DNA from: Candidatus Woesebacteria bacterium
GTDB lineage: Bacteria > Patescibacteriota > Microgenomatia > UBA1400 > MFAQ01
DNA: 12,613 bases
NCBI GenBank assembly: GCA_020052895.1
Contig: JAGVOE010000055.1
Span: 1-12,613 of the forward strand
Direction of reading: 5' to 3'
In this document: positions 6,144-12,337 of the stretch, piece by piece
Layout: the number at the start of each line of letters is the position of its first letter
How positions within the stretch are numbered: the stretch's first letter is position 1
The notes under the pieces: model-generated
What the model saw: the letters and a program-made list of their open reading frames with translations, nothing else
What the model was told of the DNA's origin: nothing
Database searches by the model: none
Position numbers and translations under genes: made by a program

Positions 6144-6152
6144 ATTGTACCA
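6144..6152 (-). promoter_or_regulatory. Extended -10 promoter of rpsO-pnp
   Basis: TGGTACAAT on the minus strand, 11 nt before the rpsO ATG, lies in the 37-bp gap after the DHH-like gene. No good -35 at 16-18 bp. The predicted transcript would have a leader of only about 4-5 nt. Confidence 0.5.
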
Positions 6153-6169
6153 GAAGGATTCGGCTTTGG

Positions 6170-7060
6170 CTACAGGTCGGAGGCGCGGAAGATCTTGGGC
6201 TTGGTCCAGTCTTTGGGAACAGGCTGATTTTCTTCGGGAGGGATGGGGATACCGTCCTCTTCGGCGGAAAGAGAGGCTGGAGCTTCGAAGAAAGCGGGCT
6301 GAGAAAGTCTAGCAGACAAGGGGCGTAGCTCGGTGGGCAGAGACGCACCATGACGCATGAGGCAGGCTATAGCGGAGAAGGTGTCGGCGGTCATTTGAGG
6401 GCTGGTCAGACTCTTGGTCTCGATATAGACAGATGAGAGAAGATTTTGAGCTGCATCCGAGGATGGCTTGATCTCGGTTTTTTCCAAGAGTCTGGTTACC
6501 AGCTCAGAGTATGAGCTGGCTGGGTAATGAAAGAGGTTGGGGGTAAAAGAGGCTGGCCGAGCAGAAATATTGAGACTCAGAATCTTGGCTGTGTCTAAAA
6601 AACTCTTTTCATCAGCATAAATTTTGCCAAGCTCCTCAAGAGAGTTGATTCCTAGAACAATAACCAAGTCAGCGTTGGCCCCAGAGTACGAGTATTTAAC
6701 ATGGCTGATATCAGGGACAGGAGAGCCGGCTTTGGGCTTGACTAAAAGATAAAACTTGCCGTCTGAGTGAGTATCATAATCGACTTTTTCAAGGTCATCT
6801 TCGTGATAGTCAAAGGAAATGATGAGATTTCTGGAGCCGATACTGTCGAGTATTTCTTGAGACCCCAAAATTTCTTTAGCGACATGAACCTCGGTACCAC
6901 AACCAATTTGAGAGTTCTTGCCGATAGATTTGAGGGATAAATGGAGACTAAGACCAGCCGAGACGAGGTCCGGGGATGGATCTCCCGGAAGAATGATCAC
7001 CACAGACTCCGCTGAATCCAGTAGTTTCTGGGCAGGAACGAGTGGTTTTTGATCTTCCAT
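6170..7060 (-). CDS. DHH-phosphoesterase-like protein with degenerate active site
   Basis: 296 residues. Position between infB and rpsO matches the slot where NrnA-type DHH oligoribonucleases often sit, and the layout fits a DHH fold. It has a hydrophobic strand then a glycine/aspartate turn (VVIILPGDPSPDLVSAGLSL, 20-39), a second strand with Asp (NADLVIVLG, 129-137), a third strand ending NISARP (164-169), and a later segment LLSSVYIETKSLTSPQMTADTF (207-228). In active enzymes these positions carry HxxPDGD, D, DHH and a TDTGxF-like stretch. Here the first motif has lost its histidine and DHH is replaced by SAR. The C-terminal ~45 residues are Pro/acid-rich and probably disordered instead of a clear DHHA1 domain. 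I infer a non-catalytic RNA- or nucleotide-binding relative. The start is 3 bp after the infB stop, without a Shine-Dalgarno, so translation is probably coupled. Confidence 0.6.
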   Translation of the reverse strand: MEDQKPLVPAQKLLDSAESVVIILPGDPSPDLVSAGLSLHLSLKSIGKNSQIGCGTEVHVAKEILGSQEILDSIGSRNLIISFDYHEDDLEKVDYDTHSDGKFYLLVKPKAGSPVPDISHVKYSYSGANADLVIVLGINSLEELGKIYADEKSFLDTAKILSLNISARPASFTPNLFHYPASSYSELVTRLLEKTEIKPSSDAAQNLLSSVYIETKSLTSPQMTADTFSAIACLMRHGASLPTELRPLSARLSQPAFFEAPASLSAEEDGIPIPPEENQPVPKDWTKPKIFRASDL

Positions 7061-7063
7061 AAT

Positions 7064-8518
7064 TTAGGCTTCTTCGGTAGTAGCGACGATTATATCACCA
7101 GGTTTCAGATCTATCTTGGGAGAGAGGACGAGACCAAATTCCTGATCTTTTTTGACTTCGCTAACATCTACTTTACCGAGTTGGAGTGAGGTTACTTTTG
7201 AGTTCTGAATTTGATCACCGTACTTGATTTTACCCGAATTAACCAGACAGCCGTAGACCATGGTTCCACCAAAGTTAAAGACCTTAAGGATGGTGGCTTG
7301 GCCGGTTTCGATTATTTTTGGTCCTTGAGCTAGAGTCTTTTTTTCCTGAAGCTCCTTTAAATAATCAAAGAGCTGATAAATAATTCTAAAATTGGAAAAC
7401 TTGACTTTCTCGACTTCTGCCAGCTTGGCGACATTACTGGAAATACGGACATTGAAACCAAGAATTTGGGCGGTGGCGGCCGAGGCGATCTGAATATCGG
7501 AGTCGGTAATATTACCGACCGAAGCCGCGACAACATTGGCCTGATCCTTGATTGAGTCCAACACTGCCTCTAAAGAGCCCTGAACATCGGCCTTGAGAAG
7601 AATGGTGGGTTTTTCGATATCCAGAGTATTGTCGGCTCCGGCTTCGAGGATTGCCACCTCGGAGGGTATTGCGGGCGGGGTTAACCCCGCCCCTACGGGG
7701 GAGGCGGTATTGGTGATAATGTCGCCAACACTGGGGACGGCGGATAAACCAATGACCTGGAAGGGAGTAGAGGGAGGGGCTACGGTAATAGTTTTACCGG
7801 TATAGTCAATCATGGAGCGAATCTTGCCGATACTATTTTGGAGTAAATACAAACTATCGTTCTTCCGGAAAATACCTTTTTTAACCAAGAGAGTAGCCAG
7901 AGGCCCCGTCTGAGGGTGAAGGGAAGACTCGATAACTAGAGCCGTAGCTGGAGACTCGGTGGAGCTGTCTGGGAGTTCTTCAAGCTCAGCCAAGAGAAGA
8001 ATGACTTCCAAAAGATCGTCAATGCCGGTACCTAGTTTGGCGGAGATGTTGACTAGAGGGACGTTGCCACCATACCCCTCGACGTAGACTCCATGACTAG
8101 CTAGATCGGTTTTGACCAGATCGGGATTAACCCCAGGCAGATCAACTTTGTTCACCGCCACAACAAAAGGAATGGCGGCGGACTTGATGTGCTCGATAGA
8201 CTCGATGGTTTGAGGCATGACGGAATCATCGGCAGCGACAACAAGAACGGCGACGTCGGCAGCTTGACCACCGCGGTGGCGCATAGCGGAAAAGGCGGCG
8301 TGCCCAGGAGTGTCGATAAAGGTAATTTTTTTACCTTGGTACTCTATTTGATAGGCACCAATAGCTTGAGTAATGCCTCCAATCTCTCCAGCGGCAACTT
8401 GAGCGTGACGAATATGATCGAGAAGTGAAGTTTTGCCGTGATCGACGTGGCCGAGGATGGTGACCACTGGTGGGCGACCCACCTCAACGGGCGGGGTGGC
8501 CTGAATGTTTTTGGACAT
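7064..8518 (-). CDS. infB: Translation initiation factor IF-2, short form
   Basis: 484 residues, against ~700-890 in many bacteria: the IF2N and linker regions are absent and the protein begins ~20 residues before the GTPase domain. GTPase motifs are G1 GHVDHGKT (23-30), G2 GGIT, G3 DTPGH, G4 NKVD and G5 SAK. Domain II follows, then the C1 domain starting near LLKADVQGSLEAV and the C2 domain that binds fMet-tRNA (from about GQATILKVFNFGG to GDII near the end). IF-2 places initiator tRNA on the 30S subunit and promotes subunit joining. The linker between domain II and C1 has an inserted stretch SPVGAGLTPPA (about 272-282), coded by a 20-bp palindrome. The gene follows nusA by 8 bp; rbfA, which usually comes next, is missing. 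Confidence 0.96.
   Translation of the reverse strand: MSKNIQATPPVEVGRPPVVTILGHVDHGKTSLLDHIRHAQVAAGEIGGITQAIGAYQIEYQGKKITFIDTPGHAAFSAMRHRGGQAADVAVLVVAADDSVMPQTIESIEHIKSAAIPFVVAVNKVDLPGVNPDLVKTDLASHGVYVEGYGGNVPLVNISAKLGTGIDDLLEVILLLAELEELPDSSTESPATALVIESSLHPQTGPLATLLVKKGIFRKNDSLYLLQNSIGKIRSMIDYTGKTITVAPPSTPFQVIGLSAVPSVGDIITNTASPVGAGLTPPAIPSEVAILEAGADNTLDIEKPTILLKADVQGSLEAVLDSIKDQANVVAASVGNITDSDIQIASAATAQILGFNVRISSNVAKLAEVEKVKFSNFRIIYQLFDYLKELQEKKTLAQGPKIIETGQATILKVFNFGGTMVYGCLVNSGKIKYGDQIQNSKVTSLQLGKVDVSEVKKDQEFGLVLSPKIDLKPGDIIVATTEEA
7673..7692. repeat. 20-bp perfect palindrome inside infB
   Basis: GGGCGGGGTTAACCCCGCCC is perfectly self-complementary, and CTACGGGG follows on the plus strand. 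It adds GAGLTPP in frame in the domain II-C1 linker of IF-2. Its extreme G/C runs contrast with the surrounding codons, as expected for an inserted element. A similar GTAGGGGCGGG-type palindrome is a familiar dispersed repeat in many genomes (from memory). Confidence 0.75.
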
Positions 8519-8526
8519 ATGATTTG

Positions 8527-9732
8527 TTAGCTTTTATATGAGGCGAGCTGGACTTTGATCTTTTCTAGGCTTTTGGGGCCAATACCTTTGACTGAGTCCA
8601 GTTTGTCTTCGGTGAGATCTTCAATGTGAGTGAGGCCAGCTTCGACCAAGGCATTTCGAGCTCTAGTATCGAGACCCAGCTGGTCTATCTCAAACTCTTC
8701 GGAACCGGTGGCGACGATGGCCGACTCTGGAGGAGCCTCGTTGGAGATGATACGAAGCTTGGAGCCGGTAAGCTTGGCGGCAAGCTTTACATTTTGACCA
8801 CCTCTACCAATAGCCAAAGAAAGCTGGTCGGAGGGTACGGTGATGGTGGTTTCGCCAGAGTGCTTATTAAAGGAGATATCCAGTCCTTCAGCGGGAGCTA
8901 AGGCTGATTTAATGAATTTGTCTTTGTCCTCCGAAAATTGAATGATGTCTATTTTTTCATTGTTTAGTTCGTTGATGACGGCTTGGACACGAACCCCTTT
9001 TTGACCAACGCAGGAACCAACAGGATCAACACCCGACTGAGTGGATTCAACGGCGACTTTTGATCTGGAACCAGGCTCTCGAGCAATGGCTTTGATGATG
9101 ACGGCGCCAGAGCTAACTTCGGGAACCTCTCTCTCAAAAAGTCCAGCTAGGAGACGGTCGTCGGAGCGTGAAACAATTATTTGTTTACCTTTGATAGTCT
9201 CGGCAATTTCTTTGAGGTAGACACTAAGACGAGAGTTTAGACGATAATACTCGGTGTGAACCTGCTCATCCGGCGGCATAACGGCTTGACCTCGACCCAG
9301 ATCGATGATTACGTTGCGGCCATCCATTCTCTGAACCATACCGGTCATGACCTCACCAATATGATCCTGGTAGTCAGCCATAACGGATTCTCGTTCAGCT
9401 TCTCGGATGGTTTGAAGAATGACTTGCTTGGCAGCTTGGGCAGCAATACGACCAAAACCAGGAGGGGTAATTTCTTTGAGATCTTTTTTCTTGGCGTCAA
9501 GCTGGCCCACAAAGAGGCGGAACTGACCGTTGTCTGAGTCGACGTCGGCGGTAATGATCAACTCGTCTTCTTCAAATTTGAGAGCTTGCTCAGGATAGTC
9601 TTTTTTGAAAGAAGCAATTAAGGAGTCGTTGATGGCGTTTAAAACGGTCTCAGGAGAGATACCCCGCTCCGAACAGATTTGGTTGATGGCGGCGGCAAAC
9701 TCGGTGCGAGCCGATAGGGTTTGTGTGTCCAT
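8527..9732 (-). CDS. nusA: Transcription termination/antitermination factor NusA
   Basis: 401 residues. The N-terminal RNA-polymerase-binding domain covers about 1-125. S1 follows (IGEVMTGMVQRMDGRNVIIDLG), then KH1 (DPVGSCVGQKGVRVQAVINEL) and KH2 (LSLAIGRGGQNVKLAAKLTG). After an acidic linker there is one C-terminal helix-hairpin-helix unit (LGLDTRARNALVEAGLTHIEDL ... VKGIGPKSLEKI), resembling the acidic repeat/RpoA-CTD fold. NusA slows RNA polymerase at hairpins and modulates termination. It is the first gene of the cluster. rimP, which normally precedes it, is absent: the next gene upstream is divergent. No Shine-Dalgarno; the leader just upstream is rich in A and C and almost free of G. 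A possible attenuator hairpin lies further up in the leader. Confidence 0.96.
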   Translation of the reverse strand: MDTQTLSARTEFAAAINQICSERGISPETVLNAINDSLIASFKKDYPEQALKFEEDELIITADVDSDNGQFRLFVGQLDAKKKDLKEITPPGFGRIAAQAAKQVILQTIREAERESVMADYQDHIGEVMTGMVQRMDGRNVIIDLGRGQAVMPPDEQVHTEYYRLNSRLSVYLKEIAETIKGKQIIVSRSDDRLLAGLFEREVPEVSSGAVIIKAIAREPGSRSKVAVESTQSGVDPVGSCVGQKGVRVQAVINELNNEKIDIIQFSEDKDKFIKSALAPAEGLDISFNKHSGETTITVPSDQLSLAIGRGGQNVKLAAKLTGSKLRIISNEAPPESAIVATGSEEFEIDQLGLDTRARNALVEAGLTHIEDLTEDKLDSVKGIGPKSLEKIKVQLASYKS

Positions 9733-9773
9733 TTTTGATTATTAGTTATTGGTTACTGGTTGTTAGTTTGTTT

Positions 9774-9795
9774 AAAAAAGAGCGACCCAGGCCGC
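9774..9795 (-). terminator. Possible attenuator in the nusA leader
   Basis: On the minus strand GCGGC-CTGG-GTCGC (9782-9795; one G-T pair, 4-nt loop) is followed by TCTTTTTT (9774-9781). It lies between the predicted nusA transcription start (~9815) and the ATG (9732). No minus-strand gene ends just upstream, so it is better explained as a leader attenuator than as the terminator of another gene. The stem is short, so this is tentative. Confidence 0.45.
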
Positions 9796-9821
9796 CCAAT
9801 AAAAACTTACTAATCCTGCTT

Positions 9822-9830
9822 ATTGTAGCA
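9822..9830 (-). promoter_or_regulatory. Extended -10 promoter of the nusA cluster
   Basis: TGCTACAAT on the minus strand; no clear -35. It predicts a start near 9815 and a leader of about 80 nt that contains the hairpin/U-run at 9774-9795 and an A/C-rich low-complexity stretch (9733-9773) with repeated AAC/AACC units. Confidence 0.5.
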
Positions 9831-9851
9831 CAAAGGATAAGTTTGAGGCTC

Positions 9852-9860
9852 TGATACAAT
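9852..9860 (+). promoter_or_regulatory. Extended -10 promoter, leaderless, of the gene at 9868
   Basis: TGATACAAT ends 7 nt before the ATG at 9868, so the predicted first transcribed base is at or next to the start codon. It is back-to-back with the nusA promoter, about 25 bp apart, so the two divergent units may affect each other. Confidence 0.55.
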
Positions 9861-9867
9861 ACGGGGC

Positions 9868-10509
9868 ATGGAAAAAGAAGAGTTGATTTACCTTATTTCT
9901 CCCGTTCGAGAAGTGACCTCCGAGCAGGCAGAAATTATCTCAGCCCACGCGGGTAACTTAAAAGGGCAAGGATTTAGAGTCTTTAACCCGATTGAGGATG
10001 CTCCTCAGGAGGATAAAACCGGTTTTAATATTGTGATGGCGGAGCTTAATTTTATGCTTCAGGCCGCGATGGAAAACGGCAGGGTGGACATTTTGTGGAA
10101 TGCGGGGGGTAAACCCTCCGAGGGTTCAAGGGTTGATCTGGGAATAGCGTTTGCTTTGGGTCTGGAGTTCAAATTGGTAGCTGTTTTTAATGAAAAAGAG
10201 CCCACCGGACCTCAGATTGGATTGGAAATTCTCAGGGAACTTGATGGAGAGAAACCTTTAAACGCCATCTGGGAGATATACTCGGAGTTATCAAAAATAA
10301 AAAATAGCCGGGAGGTGGTGATTGAATGGGACGTGGAGATGATCGGTGATGAGCAAGAATGGCAAAGAATTAGACTCGGTCTAGCCTTAGGATGTATGGC
10401 TATCAATCCAGATTTAAAAATTAAGATGAGGAATCTGGTAGGAGTTGATCCTGTAGAAAAGAAGAGCTACCCCAAAGTGATTAGGGAAATTGAAAAACTT
10501 CAAGGCTAA
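9868..10509 (+). CDS. Nucleoside 2-deoxyribosyltransferase-like protein
   Basis: 213 residues. The N-terminal ~105 residues follow the nucleoside deoxyribosyltransferase Rossmann-like pattern. First strand and loop are LIYLISPVRE (6-15), next LKGQGFRVFNPIED (31-44), then a long helix, then VDILWNAGGKPSEGSRVDLGIAFALG (73-98). Members of this family cleave or exchange the N-glycosidic bond of deoxynucleosides or deoxynucleotides. In classical enzymes the motif before the last helix has a catalytic Glu (E-L-G-x-A); here it is Asp90 (D-L-G-I-A), so activity is uncertain. The C-terminal ~80 residues are helical and not recognised. The gene converges on the HD-domain gene with an 8-bp gap, and other nucleotide-related genes follow. 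Fold assignment moderate, reaction unknown. Confidence 0.55.
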   Translation: MEKEELIYLISPVREVTSEQAEIISAHAGNLKGQGFRVFNPIEDAPQEDKTGFNIVMAELNFMLQAAMENGRVDILWNAGGKPSEGSRVDLGIAFALGLEFKLVAVFNEKEPTGPQIGLEILRELDGEKPLNAIWEIYSELSKIKNSREVVIEWDVEMIGDEQEWQRIRLGLALGCMAINPDLKIKMRNLVGVDPVEKKSYPKVIREIEKLQG

Positions 10510-10517
10510 CCAGTCGA

Positions 10518-11105
10518 CTATTTTCTCCTGTCGGAGGTCCAGCCGGAGTGATACCACCAGTCGCTTGGTTTTTGGGAGATGATTTCTTTGGCAATTTGCT
10601 TGGCTGTCTTACTAAAAAGACGCCTAATGTGGACATTACCTTTTAACCAGCTCGAGGCCTCTTGGTTTCCTTGCCAAGCATACTCTTTTAAGAGCAAAAT
10701 TTGATCCAGTAAGTCTGCGTCCTTAGCCAGCTTCGCCTCGAGAGATTTTCTTTCTTCGTACTCGGAGTTTATTTGAAGCAGTTCAACGGCAATCGGGATA
10801 CCAGAAAGCTGATCTTTGACGACTTCGCTCTCGAAAGTTTTAACATATTTTTTGTTGACCCAGTTTTGGTCCCCCGTCCTAGTTTCGCCAGCATCATGAA
10901 AGAGACACATCATGACAACCTTATATGGATCGGCTTTTTCCAGTTTGGCTAAGAACCAGCCAATAGCGGTGACTCGATAAGAGTGGGAAGAAATATTGTC
11001 GGATAAATCATTCGTGAGGAGCGTCTGCCGATGACTGCGGGCAATTTTGCGTAGTGTTCCCAGCTCGTAAAGTAGATGGGTGATTTTTTCCAGTTTTTTG
11101 CTCAT
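10518..11105 (-). CDS. HD-domain hydrolase, YfbR/HDDC2-like (possible 5'-deoxynucleotidase)
   Basis: 195 residues. The HD metal site is visible: H41 (ISSHSYRV), H70-D71 with following E74 (CLFHDAGET), and a C-terminal Asp in LAKDADLLDQ (D129/D131). The arrangement, with a conserved Glu three residues after HD, fits the YfbR/HDDC2 group, which removes the 5' phosphate from deoxynucleoside monophosphates. The C-terminus ends in a basic/aromatic segment (PSDWWYHSGWTSDRRK). The start ATG overlaps the stop of the upstream gene (ATGA, 4-bp shared region), so the two are translated together. No terminator is visible in the 8 bp between its 3' end and that of the convergent neighbour. Substrate is inferred from the family and from nearby nrdR. 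Confidence 0.75.
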   Translation of the reverse strand: MSKKLEKITHLLYELGTLRKIARSHRQTLLTNDLSDNISSHSYRVTAIGWFLAKLEKADPYKVVMMCLFHDAGETRTGDQNWVNKKYVKTFESEVVKDQLSGIPIAVELLQINSEYEERKSLEAKLAKDADLLDQILLLKEYAWQGNQEASSWLKGNVHIRRLFSKTAKQIAKEIISQKPSDWWYHSGWTSDRRK

Positions 11106-11695
11106 TTTTTGATTTGAAGAATCTTAGCAGATTGATAAAGATCTTCGATACTCCCCGGCTGCCACCAAGAGGATAGACTGTCTTTAGGAATTAGTTCCGG
11201 ATGAACGGCAGGTATTCTTCCGGGGCTCCAGCGCCAGCCGGCCGGCCATGTATTTGGATCCGTTCCCGGTTTTCCCTCGCAGACTTGAATTGGTTCTCTT
11301 CCTTTGAACTCCAAGCCATGTAAATATTCCAAGGCGAAGTTTAGAGCCACATTGTGAAATTGATTTGGCCTGCCTGGTTTGTTGTAGAGAAAAAAGGGGT
11401 CAAAGGCTTCTTCTTTGGAAATCAAATCTTTGTCATAAGCATAGGAAAAACATGAAGTAAGATAGAGAGCTTCATCAAGATGATGTTCGAAGTAGTCTCC
11501 GTAACTCTCGACATAGTGCCGGAAAATTTGTTCGTAGTTTAGAACTACGCCGCTGGCGAGTTGCCAGGCCAATCTCCAATTACCTTCTCCATACTCACTA
11601 TTCCATTTAGCTATCTGCTCATCCTTATTTTTCCCGAGATATCCCGGTCTGCCAATGGTAATCCAACCCTGTTTTTCTTTCTTTTCTTTGTCCAT
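11102..11695 (-). CDS. Unknown Trp/Tyr-rich protein coupled to the HD-domain gene
   Basis: 197 residues; I do not recognise the family. It has nine tryptophans, including WNSEYGEGNWRLAWQ (31-45), WPAGWRW (150-156) and SSWWQPGSIEDLYQSAK (175-191). A His/Glu/Asp-rich stretch runs FRHYVESYGDYFEHHLDEALYL (58-79), and NKPGRPNQFHNVAL (105-118) follows. No signal peptide or membrane segment. The dense histidine and acidic residues at 59-75 and H114 could form a metal site, but that is speculation. It begins the operon: its stop overlaps the HD gene's start. The start codon lies 8 nt after an AT-rich -10-like TATATT that falls inside an NrdR-box-like palindrome, which points to co-regulation with deoxynucleotide metabolism. 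Confidence 0.7.
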   Translation of the reverse strand: MDKEKKEKQGWITIGRPGYLGKNKDEQIAKWNSEYGEGNWRLAWQLASGVVLNYEQIFRHYVESYGDYFEHHLDEALYLTSCFSYAYDKDLISKEEAFDPFFLYNKPGRPNQFHNVALNFALEYLHGLEFKGREPIQVCEGKPGTDPNTWPAGWRWSPGRIPAVHPELIPKDSLSSWWQPGSIEDLYQSAKILQIKK

Positions 11696-11701
11696 GACCT
11701 A

Positions 11702-11717
11702 ACAATATATATAGTGT
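11702..11717. promoter_or_regulatory. NrdR-box-like site 1
   Basis: ACAATATATATAGTGT differs from the NrdR-box form ACACTATATATAGTGT at one base. It covers the -10-like TATATT of the minus-strand operon that starts at 11695. Confidence 0.6.
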
Positions 11718-11730
11718 CAATATATTGATA
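11715..11730. promoter_or_regulatory. NrdR-box-like site 2
   Basis: The core CAATATATTG (11718-11727) fits the NrdR consensus CwAtATaTwG at all ten positions, inside a perfect 12-bp palindrome TCAATATATTGA. Its centre is 13 bp from that of site 1, closer than the roughly 31-bp spacing usual for paired boxes. Confidence 0.5.
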
Positions 11731-11801
11731 GAACATGATGTAGATATAATAGTAGGCATATTAGCCTTGACTTTGACTCATTAAAGCGATAAAACTTTAA
11801 A

Positions 11802-11807
11802 TATAAT
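11802..11807 (+). promoter_or_regulatory. Putative -10 of nrdR
   Basis: A TATAAT here ends 14 nt before the nrdR ATG; no well-spaced -35 (TTGACT at 11773 is 23 bp away). A second TATAAT at 11745-11750 is an alternative, so the choice between them is open. Confidence 0.35.
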
Positions 11808-11822
11808 AACAATATATAGATA
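11807..11822. promoter_or_regulatory. NrdR-box-like site 3 at the nrdR start
   Basis: The core CAATATATAG (11810-11819) matches CwAtATaTwG at all ten positions, and the 16-bp site ends on the first base of the nrdR start codon. Binding here would block nrdR transcription start, which suggests autorepression. Confidence 0.5.
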
Positions 11823-12283
11823 TGGAATGTCCGTATTGTCATACTCAGCAAACAGAAGTTACCAACTCTAGACCGACTTTGGGAGAAACCCAGATTTGGC
11901 GAAGAAGGAAATGTCTAGCATGTCTCACAATATTTACGACCCACGAAGTAGTGGACTTGTCGCACCTAATAGTAATCAAAAAGTCCGGTAGGTCGGAAGT
12001 TTTTAATCGAAGCAAACTCTACTCCGGAATATACGGAGCCACTATTGGATCTAAGACGCCTGATCGAGAAAGAGTGGTAGAAAAGATAACCAGAGAGGTA
12101 GAAAGAGAGCTGTTATTTTTAAAAAGGAAAAGGATTATGTCGATTGAGATCGCGGATATTGTGCTTAATAAACTGAGGAAGTCGCAGTCGGCAACTTTCT
12201 TGAGATTCTTAGCCTACTGTAAAGATATAACCAACGAATCTCAGATGAAGAGAGAGCTGACTAAATATATTTTGGGGGGATAA
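11822..12283 (+). CDS. nrdR: Transcriptional repressor NrdR
   Basis: 153 residues, the normal length for NrdR. The N-terminal zinc ribbon has C3, C6, C31 and C34 (MECPYC ... RRRKCLAC), with the basic WRRRK stretch used in DNA binding. From about residue 49 an ATP-cone follows (LIVIKKSGRSEVFNRSKLYSGI ... FLRFLAYCKDI), which senses ATP versus dATP. NrdR represses ribonucleotide reductase genes when dATP is high. The protein is rather divergent: the usual VVDSRP reads VTNSRP, and the C-terminal part differs from typical family members. No ribonucleotide reductase gene is in the window, but NrdR-box-like sites lie upstream of this gene and of the divergent unknown/HD operon. No Shine-Dalgarno; the leader is AT-rich. 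Confidence 0.9.
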   Translation: MECPYCHTQQTEVTNSRPTLGETQIWRRRKCLACLTIFTTHEVVDLSHLIVIKKSGRSEVFNRSKLYSGIYGATIGSKTPDRERVVEKITREVERELLFLKRKRIMSIEIADIVLNKLRKSQSATFLRFLAYCKDITNESQMKRELTKYILGG

Positions 12284-12292
12284 CAAGGATGA

Positions 12293-12333
12293 AGTGAGAT
12301 TGCCACGGTCGCCTAGGCGACCTCGCAATGACG
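12293..12333 (+). repeat. REP-like hairpin repeat, copy 3
   Basis: Ends AGTGAGATTGCCAC ... CTCGCAATGACG as in copies 1 and 2. The inner stem is a perfect 16-bp palindrome GGTCGCCTAGGCGACC. It fills the gap between the convergent 3' ends of nrdR and dnaJ, so a two-way transcript-end role is possible; there is no U-run. Confidence 0.8.
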
Positions 12334-12337
12334 AAGA

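Noticed and set aside
6133..6351. N-terminal extension of S15 to 6351
   Set aside because: Pro/Ser-rich out-of-frame reading of the DHH-like gene's 3' end; S15 homology and a promoter element place the start at 6132.
11725..11750. TTGATA ... TATAAT as a plus-strand promoter for nrdR
   Set aside because: The spacer is 14 bp, too short for a normal sigma70 promoter, and the region is so AT-rich that -10-like matches are expected; mentioned only as an alternative -10.
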